64,000 nt of DNA from an uncultured Alphaproteobacteria bacterium (GTDB lineage: Bacteria; Pseudomonadota; Alphaproteobacteria; Paracaedibacterales; CAITNM01). Both the position numbers and the translations under genes were made by a program. The notes under the pieces were generated by a model that had not been told where the DNA came from, made no database searches, and saw only the letters and a program-made list of their open reading frames with translations. Shown here one piece after another: positions 36,074 through 45,524 of the stretch (position 1 is the first letter of the stretch; the number at the start of each line of letters is the position of its first letter). The stretch is from contig CAITNM010000030.1 of assembly GCA_903893805.1 (NCBI GenBank), positions 1-64,000 on the forward strand, given 5' to 3'.

Positions 36074-36670
36074 ATGTTAACGCGTGCTGACATTTTACCT
36101 CTGCATACTTATGAACAAATCCGCTCTTCAAAAAAACAAGAAATTTTGCAGTTAAAACAAGATCGACGGCTTGCTGTAGGTCCTGATATTACTTTTTATT
36201 TTGAAAACACCCAAACAATTTGGTGGCAGATTCAAGAAATGCTTCGTATTGAAAGAGGCGGTGATGAGCAAATAACCGATGAACTTTCTGCTTATAATCC
36301 TTTAATTCCAGTGAAACATGACAAAGGTTATGAAATATCAGCCACTATGATGATTGAGATTGATGATACTGTGCGTAGGAAAGTTGTGTTAAATCAATTG
36401 TTTGGTATTGATCAGCACATCATGTTCGAATTACCAAATGCAACAATTCCAGCGTTCAGTGTTGATCCCTCTGACGAGAGAAATCGTGAGTCAGACCATA
36501 AAACTTCTGCGGTGCATTTTTTGAAATGGGAGGTGCCTGCTGCTAAGGTAAGTGCGTTTTTAGGTGAGGAGTCTTATCTTATGATTAATCATCCATATTA
36601 TTCATTCAAAGCAAGCGTTCCATTAGCTTTAAAGGATAGTTTTAAGGCAGATTTTGAAGTGATGAATTAG
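36074..36670 (+). CDS. DUF3501 family protein
   Basis: A 198-residue cytosolic protein. LTRADILPLHTYEQIR at the start and VGPDITFYFENTQTIWWQIQEMLRIE match DUF3501, a family of unknown function frequently found near rubrerythrin and Fe-S protein genes. In this window rubrerythrin is about 6 kb away rather than adjacent. It begins 19 bases after mscS, so it is probably co-transcribed with it. Confidence 0.8.
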   Translation: MLTRADILPLHTYEQIRSSKKQEILQLKQDRRLAVGPDITFYFENTQTIWWQIQEMLRIERGGDEQITDELSAYNPLIPVKHDKGYEISATMMIEIDDTVRRKVVLNQLFGIDQHIMFELPNATIPAFSVDPSDERNRESDHKTSAVHFLKWEVPAAKVSAFLGEESYLMINHPYYSFKASVPLALKDSFKADFEVMN

Positions 36671-36812
36671 TATGCAAACGCAAGGGGTAGTTTGTCTCTA
36701 AAGGCTAGAAGGTTTAACGATCTTTTGCCTTTCCAGTTGTTCTGCATTCAGTGTGTGCAGGAGATTGGAAAAGCTGTTCTTTAAATGAAATTTTTAAATG
36801 AGGAAATTTATC

Positions 36813-37373
36813 ATGCGTATTGCTATTTCTGGCACTCATTTTATGGGTAAGACCACGCTTATTGAAGACTTTATTGAAAAGCATCCTAATTACAAATACG
36901 AGATTGAGCCTTATTATAAGCTACAAGATGAGGAAACAATGGACTTATCGCTAGAATTTGGTCTTGGTAGTTTACTAGAACAACTCAATTATAGCATCGA
37001 TCAACTTAATGATCATGCAAGTGAACGTACTATTATTTTTGATAGATGTCCGATTGATTTTATAGCTTATTCTATGTCTGTCTTGGATCAAGACGCTACT
37101 GATGTTAATGATAGCGAAATTTCCGAAAGATTCCCTGAAATTAAAGATGCACTGAATAATTTAGATTTAATCGTATTCTTGCCTATCACAAAAGAACACC
37201 CAATAGAGTATACAGAAGAAAATCCTGCTTATCGTAAGCTAGCGGATAAATTTTTTAAAGAAATATATCGTGACGATATCTGCGATGTGTTTCCCAGCTA
37301 TAGCCATCCAAAAATTGTTGAAATTTGGGGTGACCGCATGACAAGAATAAAAAAATTAGAAAGTTATCTTTAA
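36813..37373 (+). CDS. P-loop NTPase/kinase (AAA_28-like)
   Basis: A 186-residue protein with Walker A GTHFMGKTT at the extreme N-terminus, an IIFDRCPIDF motif (Walker B/lid region resembling deoxynucleoside or nicotinamide-riboside kinases) and LDLIVFLPI. It resembles the AAA_28/NadR-C group of small kinases; the substrate is unknown. I prefer the ATG at 36813 to the one at 36798 because GAGGAAA lies six bases before it and the P-loop would then start at residue 6, as is usual. Confidence 0.75.
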   Translation: MRIAISGTHFMGKTTLIEDFIEKHPNYKYEIEPYYKLQDEETMDLSLEFGLGSLLEQLNYSIDQLNDHASERTIIFDRCPIDFIAYSMSVLDQDATDVNDSEISERFPEIKDALNNLDLIVFLPITKEHPIEYTEENPAYRKLADKFFKEIYRDDICDVFPSYSHPKIVEIWGDRMTRIKKLESYL

Positions 37374-37436
37374 TTTTAAAGGTGAAATTTATGTTTCGAT
37401 TTCACGACTTCAGATTAAAACACAGCAATTGCTTTA

Positions 37437-37464
37437 GGTTTACCCACCAGAAGATGAGTAAACC
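37437..37464. terminator. Hairpin between converging genes
   Basis: GGTTTAC and GTAAACC form a 7-bp stem (8 bp with the flanking A-T) around a 14-base loop, between the NTPase and the rnj stop codon. No clear T-tract follows on either strand, so termination is only possible. Confidence 0.3.
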
Positions 37465-37475
37465 TCAGTAAATTT

Positions 37476-39134
37476 CTACAATGCTTCATTTTTTACAAAA
37501 TGTACTTCAGTGATTGGTTTTTTACCAAAACGCTGATTACATTCTTGTTTGACGGCGCGTTGTACTGCTTCTATATAGTTTTTTTCTTTACCTAGGTTTG
37601 GACGCATTATACGGCGGACTATATTTTGCATATCTTCTTGCAGTTTTTGTGCTTCTTCACCTGGCTCTACAACACCGGAAGAGCTTATCACAGGCGTGCC
37701 TTGCATTTGATAAATATCATCAACAGGGATACTTAAGAAAATAACACCTTGAACGGAAATTTTTTGGCGTTCTTTTAAGATGGAGCTTTGCATGTTAACT
37801 AGACATTTTCCATCAATACCCCAGCGTCCAGAATCTACAGTGTCGATTATCTTAGGAGCTTTGCCTGATAGTTCAATAAGAGTGCCATTAGAAGGTACTA
37901 GCGCTTGTTTAATGCCATTTGCTAATCCAAGTGCTGCCTGAGCATGCATGTGTCTTGCTTCACCATGTACGGGGATTAGTGATTGAGGTTTAATCCAATC
38001 GTACATAGCTTTTAGATCTTCTTGAGCAGGGTGACCTGATACATGCACAGCTTTCTCATGGGAAGTAATAATACGAATACCCTGGTGAATTAAGCGATTT
38101 TGCATGGCTGAAATAGAACGTTCGTTCCCTGGAATAACCCGAGAAGAAAATATGACCGTATCACCTTCATCAAGAGATACTGTTTGGTGATCGCGTTGCG
38201 CGACACGTGCTAATGCTGAACGGTATTCCCCTTGTGAACCTGTGCTCACAAATAACACCTTATCTCGCGGCATATCCATAGCTTCTTCTGCTGTTATGAA
38301 GCCAGGCAAGCTTTTTAAGTAACCAGTAAGAGTTGCGGCACGAATCATTTTTTCTAGTGATCTGCCTATCAATGCAACTTTTCTACCATTCTTGTGAGCT
38401 GCATGAGCAATAGATTCAACACGAGCGACGTTTGATGAAAAACAACACGCAACAATACGACCATTTGGAATTTGAGAAATCAGTTTTTCTAATTCATCGC
38501 GCACATCACCTTCTGACCCGGTTGATCCCTCATCAAATACATTGGTAGAGTCACAAATTAGAGCTAGAACGCCTTCTTTACCAATTTCCTTTAAACGATT
38601 TTCATCTGTTGCTTCGCCTAAAAGTGGTTGAGGATCAATTTTCCAGTCCCCTGTGTGGAGCACACAACCAAGTTCAGTTCTAATGGCTAACGCATTTGGC
38701 TCAGGAATTGAGTGAGTTAAGGTTATATATTCAATGTCAAACGAGCCAATTTGTACCCTGCCTGAAAGAGGAACTTCAATAATTTTTACCTGTTTAGCCC
38801 AGGATTTTTCTTCTAGTTTTTGTCGTAATATTTGAGCAGTAAATGGAGTAGCATAAACGGGACATTTCAAATAAGGCCAAAGGTATGGAACGGCGCCAAT
38901 ATGGTCTTCATGAGCATGAGTTAAAACTAGTGCTTTAATACTGTCAGCGTGCTCGAGTATAGCTGATGGATCTGGCATGATAATATCAATGCCTAAGCGA
39001 TCACCAAAGGTGATGCCGCAATCGACGATTATCCATTCTTTGTTGTGACCAAAAAGGTTTAGGTTCATGCCGATTTCACCGGCTCCACCAAGCGGCAAAA
39101 ACCAGAAATTAGTCTTCTTAGGGGTATTTAACAC
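37476..39134 (-). CDS. rnj: Ribonuclease J
   Basis: A 552-residue metallo-beta-lactamase/beta-CASP nuclease. The zinc ligands sit in LTHAHEDHIGAVPYL (HxHxDH), the beta-CASP domain lies at about 210-360, and the C-terminal Pro-Val-HGE segment (IPVHGEARHMHAQ) is typical. RNase J combines 5'-3' exonuclease and endonuclease activity in mRNA decay and rRNA maturation; many alphaproteobacteria have it. It begins ten bases after fmt on the same strand. Confidence 0.94.
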   Translation of the reverse strand: MLNTPKKTNFWFLPLGGAGEIGMNLNLFGHNKEWIIVDCGITFGDRLGIDIIMPDPSAILEHADSIKALVLTHAHEDHIGAVPYLWPYLKCPVYATPFTAQILRQKLEEKSWAKQVKIIEVPLSGRVQIGSFDIEYITLTHSIPEPNALAIRTELGCVLHTGDWKIDPQPLLGEATDENRLKEIGKEGVLALICDSTNVFDEGSTGSEGDVRDELEKLISQIPNGRIVACCFSSNVARVESIAHAAHKNGRKVALIGRSLEKMIRAATLTGYLKSLPGFITAEEAMDMPRDKVLFVSTGSQGEYRSALARVAQRDHQTVSLDEGDTVIFSSRVIPGNERSISAMQNRLIHQGIRIITSHEKAVHVSGHPAQEDLKAMYDWIKPQSLIPVHGEARHMHAQAALGLANGIKQALVPSNGTLIELSGKAPKIIDTVDSGRWGIDGKCLVNMQSSILKERQKISVQGVIFLSIPVDDIYQMQGTPVISSSGVVEPGEEAQKLQEDMQNIVRRIMRPNLGKEKNYIEAVQRAVKQECNQRFGKKPITEVHFVKNEAL

Positions 39135-39143
39135 GGAAATTCC

Positions 39144-40097
39144 TTAAATTGTATTTTCAAAAATGATATTTGTGCCCCGGTAGCCATTTAAAAAATCATT
39201 GCATGATACAGGCTTAGATCCGGGCCTTTGCAGCATTTTAAGCTGTATTGCCCCTGTTTTGCAAGAAATTAACAACTTATGATCTTCTGTAACAATCCAC
39301 GTGCCTGGTGAATAAGGCGGGGCGTTGCTTACAATTTTTATCTCCGCTGCCTCAAGAATTTTTATCACTTCACCGTCTAGTGTGGTAGTTGTGCCAGGCC
39401 AAGGCATTAAAGCCCGAATTTTACGTAAAATTGCGCCGGCATCGCAATCAAAATTCAGAATACTTTCTTCTTTTTTAAGCTTGTGTGCGTAAGTGATTCC
39501 TTCAAAAGGCTGAGGGGTTGATTGAAGGTATTTAGATAAAATATTTGGCAAACAATCAAGAAGAGATTGAGCTCCAAGGGCTAGCATTTTATCATGTAAT
39601 GTTTGGCTGGTATCAGCGACACCAACTGAAATTTTCTTGGTGTAAAGCATGGATCCGGTATCTAACCCTTCATCCATTTGCATTATTGTAATGCCTGTTT
39701 CTGTATCTCCTGCTTCAATTGTGCGGTGAATTGGTGCAGCGCCTCTCCAGCGTGGCAACAGAGATGCATGAATGTTAATACAACCAAGTTTTGGTGCCTC
39801 TAAAATCTGTTTGGGCAGCAATAATCCATAAGCAGCAACAATAGCTATGTCTGCATTTAGCTGTTGAAATTGTTCCTGTTCTTGCTGTGATTTCAACGTA
39901 AAAGGGGTATATACAGAAATGCCTTGCTCTAATGCAAACTGGTGCACAGGTGATGTGGTTTCAGCATGACCTCTTCCTTTTGGGCGAGGAGGTTGGGTGT
40001 AAACAGCAACAACTGAATAGCCAGCTTCTACCAAGGCTTGTAATGGCGCAAGAGCGAATTCCGGGGTGCCCATAAAAATGATTTTAGTCATTGTCAT
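39144..40097 (-). CDS. fmt: Methionyl-tRNA formyltransferase
   Basis: A 317-residue protein with the N-terminal IIFMGTPEFALAPL, the catalytic NIHASLLPRWRGAAPIHRTIE (Asn-His...Asp, with the loop LDTGS) and the C-terminal OB-fold domain from about 210. It formylates initiator Met-tRNA. The start could be the ATG at 40097 or the one two codons later. It is probably co-transcribed with rnj; the usual partner def is not adjacent. Confidence 0.96.
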   Translation of the reverse strand: MTMTKIIFMGTPEFALAPLQALVEAGYSVVAVYTQPPRPKGRGHAETTSPVHQFALEQGISVYTPFTLKSQQEQEQFQQLNADIAIVAAYGLLLPKQILEAPKLGCINIHASLLPRWRGAAPIHRTIEAGDTETGITIMQMDEGLDTGSMLYTKKISVGVADTSQTLHDKMLALGAQSLLDCLPNILSKYLQSTPQPFEGITYAHKLKKEESILNFDCDAGAILRKIRALMPWPGTTTTLDGEVIKILEAAEIKIVSNAPPYSPGTWIVTEDHKLLISCKTGAIQLKMLQRPGSKPVSCNDFLNGYRGTNIIFENTI

Positions 40098-40230
40098 TTT
40101 ATTTGTTATTCTGTGCTCAGTATAATGTTCAACCTGATGTCAGCAAAGATAAATGATTTGTGCACTTGATACCTTGGTAATTTCGGGTGTTTCGCGTAGA
40201 ATTAAGAGGAATAAGGTCTGAGATTTGTAC

Positions 40231-40602
40231 ATGGCACTTGATGCATATTTTCCTATTTTAGTTTTTTTAGCTGTGGCATTTGGCTTTGCAGCATTACTAC
40301 TGGGGATATCTTGGATGCGAGGTAAACGCAATCCTTACGCTCAGAAAAATGCTCCTTACGAGTGCGGATTTGATTCGTTTGATGCGCCCGAGCAAAATGC
40401 ACGTCGTCAGTTTGATGTGCAATTTTATTTGGTAGCGATTCTTTTTATTATTTTTGATTTGGAAATAGCATTTTTGTTCCCTTGGGCGATATCGCTGGAA
40501 TATATTGGTTGGCCAGGTTTTTGGTCGATGATGATTTTTCTTAGTATTTTAACGATTGGTTTTGTGTATGAATGGCGAAAGGGTGCGCTTGATTGGCGGT
40601 AG
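40231..40602 (+). CDS. nuoA: NADH-quinone oxidoreductase subunit A
   Basis: A three-helix membrane subunit of complex [19 protein letters not shown] contains the conserved cysteine-bearing loop and [25 protein letters not shown] the second helix. The ATG at 40231 gives MALDAYF; a TTG two codons earlier has better Shine-Dalgarno spacing (AAGG eight bases away) and may be used. nuoB follows after three bases, but the other nuo genes are absent here. Confidence 0.95.
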   Translation: MALDAYFPILVFLAVAFGFAALLLGISWMRGKRNPYAQKNAPYECGFDSFDAPEQNARRQFDVQFYLVAILFIIFDLEIAFLFPWAISLEYIGWPGFWSMMIFLSILTIGFVYEWRKGALDWR

Positions 40603-40605
40603 TAT

Positions 40606-41145
40606 ATGACAACAAGACTTGAAGATTTAAAGGCCTATTTACCACAATCGTTGCAAAACGAAAAAGAGTTATTTGAATCAATAAATCAAGAAATTTCAAA
40701 CAAAGGTTATATTTTAACTAAGCTTGATCAGATGGCAGCATGGGCTCAAAGTGGCTCTTTATGGCCAATGACCTTTGGGTTGGCCTGTTGCGCCGTTGAG
40801 ATGATGCATAGCGCCGCAAGTCGTTATGACCTTGACAGGTTTGGTCTTGTTTTCAGGCCTAGTCCCAGACAATCAGATGTAATGATTGTAGCCGGAACCC
40901 TAACAAATAAAAAGGCCCCAGCTTTGCGTAGAGTCTATGATCAAATGCCAGAGCCACGGTGGGTAATTTCTATGGGAAGCTGTGCTAATGGCGGTGGCTA
41001 TTACCACTATTCTTATTCTGTAACTCGAGGATGTGACCGTATTATTCCGGTTGATGTATACGTTCCTGGCTGCCCGCCAACAGCTGAAGCGTTGGTTTAT
41101 GGTATTATGTTATTGCAGCAAAAAATTACGGGTAAAATCGGTTGA
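40606..41145 (+). CDS. nuoB: NADH-quinone oxidoreductase subunit B
   Basis: A 179-residue subunit carrying the terminal [4Fe-4S] cluster N2. The four cysteines are visible: two in LACCAVEM, one in [10 protein letters not shown] and one in VPGCPPT. It passes electrons to ubiquinone at the junction of the peripheral and membrane arms. In most alphaproteobacteria nuoC follows directly; here the next gene is an unrelated exported protein, so the operon is broken. Confidence 0.96.
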   Translation: MTTRLEDLKAYLPQSLQNEKELFESINQEISNKGYILTKLDQMAAWAQSGSLWPMTFGLACCAVEMMHSAASRYDLDRFGLVFRPSPRQSDVMIVAGTLTNKKAPALRRVYDQMPEPRWVISMGSCANGGGYYHYSYSVTRGCDRIIPVDVYVPGCPPTAEALVYGIMLLQQKITGKIG

Positions 41146-41216
41146 AATCCTAAATCAATATACTTAAAATTATGATCTGAAAACTTTTTTGTTTGCAGTT
41201 ATATAAGGAATAATAG

Positions 41217-41612
41217 ATGAAGTGCATATTTTTAAGTTTTGTACTGTTAGTGACAAGTCAATTGTTAGGTGCTGATTTTGACGACGTTCTGGTGCCAGTT
41301 CGAGCTGTTGTGGAGGTAACTTATATTGAAAACGTTGATACAAAAAGCATTCAAATAAAGCAAGGTAGCACAATACATTCTTATGAGTTTCCTAGATTGT
41401 GCAATGCGGACAAACAACAAATACGAAACTGCATTGTAGCGTTATTAGAAAATGATTCTTTGAGTGAGCAATTATCTTATGTACAAAGAAGCATGATTGC
41501 TTTATTGCGAATTGATAGCGGTAAAATTGACAGAATTGTGAATTTTTTATATGAAACTCCAATGGCTTACTGGGATGCTCCACATTCTCCTCATTGGGGC
41601 AAATCACATTAA
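41217..41612 (+). CDS. Small exported protein of unknown function
   Basis: 131 residues with a signal peptide (MKCIFLSFVLLVTSQLLGA). The mature part has two Cys residues (LCNADKQQIRNC) that could form a disulfide, and a C-terminal tail rich in His, Pro and Trp (YWDAPHSPHWGKSH). I recognise no family. It lies between nuoB and the convergent csrA, ending three bases before the csrA stop. Confidence 0.55.
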   Translation: MKCIFLSFVLLVTSQLLGADFDDVLVPVRAVVEVTYIENVDTKSIQIKQGSTIHSYEFPRLCNADKQQIRNCIVALLENDSLSEQLSYVQRSMIALLRIDSGKIDRIVNFLYETPMAYWDAPHSPHWGKSH

Positions 41613-41615
41613 AAT

Positions 41616-41858
41616 TTAATTTTCCCCAACACGTATTTTTTGTGGAAGTTTAATTGCTTCACTAACTGCTTCTACATTTTCGCTAGCTGCTTTGTTTTCT
41701 TGTTTAATACGATCGTATAATTCTTGACGTAGTACTGACGATGAGCTGGGATATTCAAATCCAAGCTTAACAATGCGTCCATTGATTTCTAAAACAGTGC
41801 AAACAATATCATCGTTGATAATAATGGATTCGCCAACTTTGCGACTAAGACTTAGCAT
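41616..41858 (-). CDS. csrA: CsrA/RsmA-type mRNA-binding regulator
   Basis: An 80-residue homologue with [18 protein letters not shown] at the N-terminus and [13 protein letters not shown] near the end of the core. The RNA-contacting residues near the start and the VLRQE region are kept in modified form (the usual VHREE). The last 20 residues are an extension. CsrA binds GGA motifs in mRNA leaders and often controls flagellar genes; flgB is transcribed away from it 84 bases upstream. Confidence 0.9.
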   Translation of the reverse strand: MLSLSRKVGESIIINDDIVCTVLEINGRIVKLGFEYPSSSSVLRQELYDRIKQENKAASENVEAVSEAIKLPQKIRVGEN

Positions 41859-41878
41859 ACCTACTCATTTTTATAAAT

Positions 41879-41893
41879 TTAATTAAATGTTAA
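41879..41893 (+). promoter_or_regulatory. CtrA-like box between csrA and flgB
   Basis: TTAA-TTAAATG-TTAA matches TTAA-N7-TTAA. It ends 48 bases before the flgB ATG and starts 20 bases from the csrA start. CtrA directly controls flagellar genes in many alphaproteobacteria, which makes this the most plausible of the copies here. Confidence 0.55.
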
Positions 41894-41941
41894 ACAATTT
41901 TTCTTATTATACATAGTAGGAATGAAAGATTTTTTTTATTT

Positions 41942-42307
41942 ATGAGTCTGTTTGACGATAAACTCTCATTATTGCTCAATCATCGCCTTTCTTGGTTGGG
42001 TGCTAGATCAAATCTAATGGCGCAAAATATTGCTCATGCTGACATTAAGGGGACAACACGTAAAGAAATGCGTCCTTTTGGTCAGGTTTTGAAGCACCAT
42101 GGAGCTATTCCAAATAAAAATGGTCCGCAAGTAAGAATATTAAGGCTTGGAGCTGCTGACTCTATGAATACAAAAACAGAAATTTCTAGAGAAATGGAAA
42201 TGCTAGAGATGTCACGTAATGTGCTTGAGCATGACGCTATTTTGAGTACGGTTAAAAATTTTCACCAATTAGTAAAAACCATTTTAAGCATGTCACAAGG
42301 AGGATAA
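41942..42307 (+). CDS. flgB: Flagellar basal-body rod protein FlgB
   Basis: 121 residues with the rod-protein N-terminal motif in altered form (LMAQNIAHADIKGTTRKEM, usually NxANxxTPGYK) and a C-terminal coiled-coil helix (NVLEHDAILSTVKNFHQLVKTIL). FlgB forms the proximal rod of the flagellum. flgC follows after five bases with a perfect AAGGAGG. fliE and other flagellar genes are not in the window. Confidence 0.9.
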   Translation: MSLFDDKLSLLLNHRLSWLGARSNLMAQNIAHADIKGTTRKEMRPFGQVLKHHGAIPNKNGPQVRILRLGAADSMNTKTEISREMEMLEMSRNVLEHDAILSTVKNFHQLVKTILSMSQGG

Positions 42308-42312
42308 ATCCT

Positions 42313-42747
42313 ATGGCTTTAGATAAGGCGCAAACTACTCTTACTCGTGCTCTGTATGTTGCAACATCAGGTATGGTTGTGCAAAACAAACGTATGTTGA
42401 TTATTTCTGAGAACCTAGCAAATGCGGGAGTTAAGAACACCGTTCCGGGTGTGATGCCTTACAGACGCCGTATTCCTTCTTTCAAAACATTTTATGATAA
42501 GAAAACAAAGGCTGAACTTATAACTTTAGGAAAAATTCGTGATGACAAATCTCCTTTTCCTAAGGTGTTTGCTCCTGAAGATCCTGCGGCAGATAAAAAT
42601 GGTTTTGTGTATGAATCAAACGTAAAATCAGTTCTCGAAATGTCAGACATGCGAGAAGCATCTCGTAGTCACGAAGGTAACCTAAAAGTATATGAACGTA
42701 TTTTAGCTATGTTGCAAAATACAATAAATCTTTTGAAGAACAACTAG
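42313..42747 (+). CDS. flgC: Flagellar basal-body rod protein FlgC
   Basis: 144 residues. The N-terminal SGMVVQNKRMLIISENLANAG and C-terminal SNVKSVLEMSDMREASRSHEGN correspond to the conserved ends of FlgC. It assembles with FlgB in the proximal rod. The ribosome-binding site is a full AAGGAGG nine bases before the ATG. The usual third gene fliE is replaced by rubrerythrin. Confidence 0.9.
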   Translation: MALDKAQTTLTRALYVATSGMVVQNKRMLIISENLANAGVKNTVPGVMPYRRRIPSFKTFYDKKTKAELITLGKIRDDKSPFPKVFAPEDPAADKNGFVYESNVKSVLEMSDMREASRSHEGNLKVYERILAMLQNTINLLKNN

Positions 42748-42750
42748 TAC

Positions 42751-42779
42751 TTGACCTTTCGAAGCTTCCCTCTCATATT
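42751..42779 (+). promoter_or_regulatory. Possible sigma-70 promoter for rubrerythrin
   Basis: TTGACC and CATATT are separated by 17 bases, between flgC and the rubrerythrin ATG about 33 bases downstream of the -10. It would make the rubrerythrin-hisS-zf-CHCC-ygfZ run a separate unit from flgBC. Confidence 0.35.
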
Positions 42780-42812
42780 TTATGAAGTTCAACTCGTTAG
42801 GGTATTAATAAT

Positions 42813-43232
42813 ATGACACAATTAAGGGGATCTAAAACCGAACAAAATCTTAAGGATGCGTTCGCAGGTGAATCACAGGCAAATCGTAGGTATTTGTATT
42901 TCGCTCAAAAGGCAGATATTGAAGGGTATAATGACGTTGCAGCTGTATTTCGCTCAACTGCAGAAGGCGAAACTGGGCATGCTCACGGACACCTTGAATT
43001 TTTAGAAGAAGTTGGTGACCCAGCAACAGGTCTTCCCATTGGCGCGACAACAGATAACCTTAAGGCAGCTATTGCCGGTGAAACCCATGAGTATACTGAT
43101 ATGTATCCTGGTATGGCCAAATCTGCACGTGCGGAAGGTTTTGACGAAATTGCTAATTGGTTTGAAACATTGGCAAAAGCAGAAAAATCCCATGCAGGAC
43201 GTTTCCAAAAAGCTTTAGACACAATGGCATAA
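42813..43232 (+). CDS. Rubrerythrin-like diiron protein without rubredoxin domain
   Basis: A 139-residue ferritin-like four-helix protein with duplicated diiron ligands: [13 protein letters not shown] and [11 protein letters not shown], then [13 protein letters not shown] and [11 protein letters not shown]. The C-terminal rubredoxin-like CxxC domain of classical rubrerythrin is absent. Such proteins reduce hydrogen peroxide using other electron donors. hisS starts two bases after the stop. Confidence 0.9.
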   Translation: MTQLRGSKTEQNLKDAFAGESQANRRYLYFAQKADIEGYNDVAAVFRSTAEGETGHAHGHLEFLEEVGDPATGLPIGATTDNLKAAIAGETHEYTDMYPGMAKSARAEGFDEIANWFETLAKAEKSHAGRFQKALDTMA

Positions 43233-43233
43233 T

Positions 43234-44490
43234 ATGACTAAATTACAGCCTGTTCGAGGAACTCGTGATTTTCTAGGTGATTTTGCAAGGTGTATTCAAT
43301 ACATTCAAGATACTACCTTTTCAACTGCTCGTCAGTTTGGGTTTGAACGTATTGATACACCAATTTTTGAATATACTGGGGTTTTTAAGCGGGCTGTAGG
43401 TGAAACTAGCGATATTGTTGGCAAAGAAATGTATACGTTTTCGGATCGTGGGGGTGAAGAAATCACTTTACGGCCTGAAGGTACAGCACCTGTGGTGCGT
43501 GCACTTCTGTCAAATAGTCTTGCCCAACAATTGCCATTAAAGTATTGCTACTATGGGCCAATGTTTCGATATGAGCGACCTCAACGCGGTAGATATAGGC
43601 AATTACATCAGTTTGGTGTTGAATTCTTTGGGGTAGATAACCCTTGTGCCGATGTTGAAATATTAGACTTAGCACAACAAATTCTTGATCGATTAGAAAT
43701 TAATGCAAGCTTACACTTAAATACCATAGGAGATTCGCAAAGCAGAGATGCCTATCGCGTCGCTTTAATTGAGTATTTTTCTAAATATCGAAGTGAGCTT
43801 TCTGAAGATAGTCAGCAACGATTAGATAAAAACCCTATGCGAATTTTGGATTCTAAAAATTTAAACGATAAACATATTGCAGAAAATGCTCCAAAAATTT
43901 CAGCATATTTAACAGTTTCGGCTGCACAGTTTTTTGAAAAAGTGTGCGAAGGTTTAGAATTGCTTGGTATTAAATATACTCTTGATCCCACCTTGGTGCG
44001 TGGCCTTGATTACTACACCCATACAGCCTTTGAGTTTAAAAGTAATGACCTAGGGGCTCAGGATGCTGTCTTGGGTGGAGGCAGATATGATGGTTTAGTT
44101 CAGCACATGGGTGGGCCAGCTATTCCAGCGGTTGGTTGGGGCATGGGCGTTGATCGTATTGCTTTGCTTTTAGAAAACAGGACGTTTGCAAAGCCAACGC
44201 CGATTGTCTTGATTGTTATCGGTGATTATTTCTCTAAGGCAGTACAGCTTGCTAAAGCTTTCAGAGAAAAAGGCAAAATTTGCGAAATACTTTACAAAAC
44301 AAATCCAGGAAAAGCTTTTAAAGATGCCGATAAACTAGGAGCACGATTTGCGATTATTATCGGCGAAGAAGAAGTAAAAACCAACACGGTTAAGGTAAAA
44401 GACCTGAGCTTACCACCAGAACATCCACAAAAAGAACGCACGATGAAAAATAACGAAGTGCTTGAGATAATGTGTGCAGAACATGCATGA
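43234..44490 (+). CDS. hisS: Histidine--tRNA ligase
   Basis: A 418-residue class II synthetase with motif 2 ([21 protein letters not shown]), the histidine-specific [15 protein letters not shown] and motif 3 ([15 protein letters not shown]), plus a C-terminal anticodon-binding domain. It charges tRNA-His. It is tightly packed between rubrerythrin and a small zinc-finger gene whose start overlaps its stop by eight bases. Confidence 0.97.
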   Translation: MTKLQPVRGTRDFLGDFARCIQYIQDTTFSTARQFGFERIDTPIFEYTGVFKRAVGETSDIVGKEMYTFSDRGGEEITLRPEGTAPVVRALLSNSLAQQLPLKYCYYGPMFRYERPQRGRYRQLHQFGVEFFGVDNPCADVEILDLAQQILDRLEINASLHLNTIGDSQSRDAYRVALIEYFSKYRSELSEDSQQRLDKNPMRILDSKNLNDKHIAENAPKISAYLTVSAAQFFEKVCEGLELLGIKYTLDPTLVRGLDYYTHTAFEFKSNDLGAQDAVLGGGRYDGLVQHMGGPAIPAVGWGMGVDRIALLLENRTFAKPTPIVLIVIGDYFSKAVQLAKAFREKGKICEILYKTNPGKAFKDADKLGARFAIIIGEEEVKTNTVKVKDLSLPPEHPQKERTMKNNEVLEIMCAEHA

Positions 44491-44647
44491 ATCAGTTGTT
44501 GTTTATGAAAAAGAAATTATGTGTGATGGCTCAATAGATGGAAAAACTCTTGGTCACCCACGCGTTTATTTATCTATTCAAACAGATGACCTAATAGAAT
44601 GTACTTATTGCGGGAAAGTATTTGTTTATGACAATTCCCAAAACTGA
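44483..44647 (+). CDS. Zinc-finger protein of the zf-CHCC (NDUFS6-like) family
   Basis: A 54-residue protein beginning [16 protein letters not shown]. The Cys (MCDG), His (LGHPRVYL) and the C-terminal ECTYCGK supply a CHCC zinc site, the pattern of the alphaproteobacterial relatives of mitochondrial complex I subunit NDUFS6. It overlaps the end of hisS by eight bases and the start of ygfZ by 20, so it depends on coupled translation. With nuoAB elsewhere in the window it may support complex I; that link is inference. Confidence 0.85.
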   Translation: MHESVVVYEKEIMCDGSIDGKTLGHPRVYLSIQTDDLIECTYCGKVFVYDNSQN

Positions 44648-45443
44648 TTTTTGCTGCTGTTTAACGAACCGCACAGTTATTGAAATACAAGGCAGTGACC
44701 GTGAAGTGTTTTTACAAGGGATTATCACTCAAGATATAAAACGTTTAGAAAACGAGAGCATTCTTTACAGCTTAATGTTATCTCCGCAAGGAAAATTTCA
44801 ATTTGATTTTTTTATAATTTGTGATGGTGACTCATGGCTTATTGATATAGCAACTGAACGTTCTCAGGCATTTTTGCAGCGGCTACAACTATTTAAGCTA
44901 CGCTCTGATGTTAGTCTTAATGTAAGAGCCGATCAGCAAGTGGGAGTGAGCTCAACAAAAAATGATGCCAAAAATTGTTTTTTAGACCCCCGTTTAAAAG
45001 AGTTAGGATATAGATTTTACGATAAGAAAATAGTTTCTGAGACACCAAGGGATATTTACGAAACTTTATGTATAAGCCTAGGAATTCCTGACGGAGCCCA
45101 GAATATGATTGTCGATAAATCAATTCCTCTAGAATGGGGAATGGATGAGCTTAATGCCATTGCTTGGAGCAAAGGTTGCTACATGGGACAAGAACTGACA
45201 GCCCGTTCTCGTTACGTTGGGCAAATTCGCAAGCGTGCTTTTCCTATTATTTTTAAGGTTCCAGGTGAATATATGGTTGGGGAAAAACTTGCTGTTGAGG
45301 ATCGAGAGGTTGGAGAATTGCGCGCAACCAATGGGCATGTTGGTATTGCAATCTTGAAGCTTGAGGCATTGAATGCAGCTATTCTTATAAACGGCGATCC
45401 TATAGAAGTGTGCAAACCAAGTTGGATTCTGTTGCCTGAATAG
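44628..45443 (+). CDS. ygfZ: YgfZ/IBA57-type folate-binding Fe-S assembly protein
   Basis: 271 residues from the ATG at 44628. The YgfZ signature is clear (KGCYMGQELTARSRYVGQIRKR, with the essential Cys), and the N-terminus (EIQGSDREVFLQGIITQDI) fits the GcvT-like fold. It helps build or repair [4Fe-4S] clusters with folate. Its start overlaps the zinc-finger gene. Neighbours (rubrerythrin, NDUFS6-like) share an iron/Fe-S theme. Confidence 0.92.
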   Translation: MTIPKTDFCCCLTNRTVIEIQGSDREVFLQGIITQDIKRLENESILYSLMLSPQGKFQFDFFIICDGDSWLIDIATERSQAFLQRLQLFKLRSDVSLNVRADQQVGVSSTKNDAKNCFLDPRLKELGYRFYDKKIVSETPRDIYETLCISLGIPDGAQNMIVDKSIPLEWGMDELNAIAWSKGCYMGQELTARSRYVGQIRKRAFPIIFKVPGEYMVGEKLAVEDREVGELRATNGHVGIAILKLEALNAAILINGDPIEVCKPSWILLPE

Positions 45444-45524
45444 GTGTTTCAATGCATCCCCTTTATTGTTAAAATTTTATCATTTAAGCTAGTAGCAATA
45501 TCATTTAAAAATTTTTGGTTTTTT

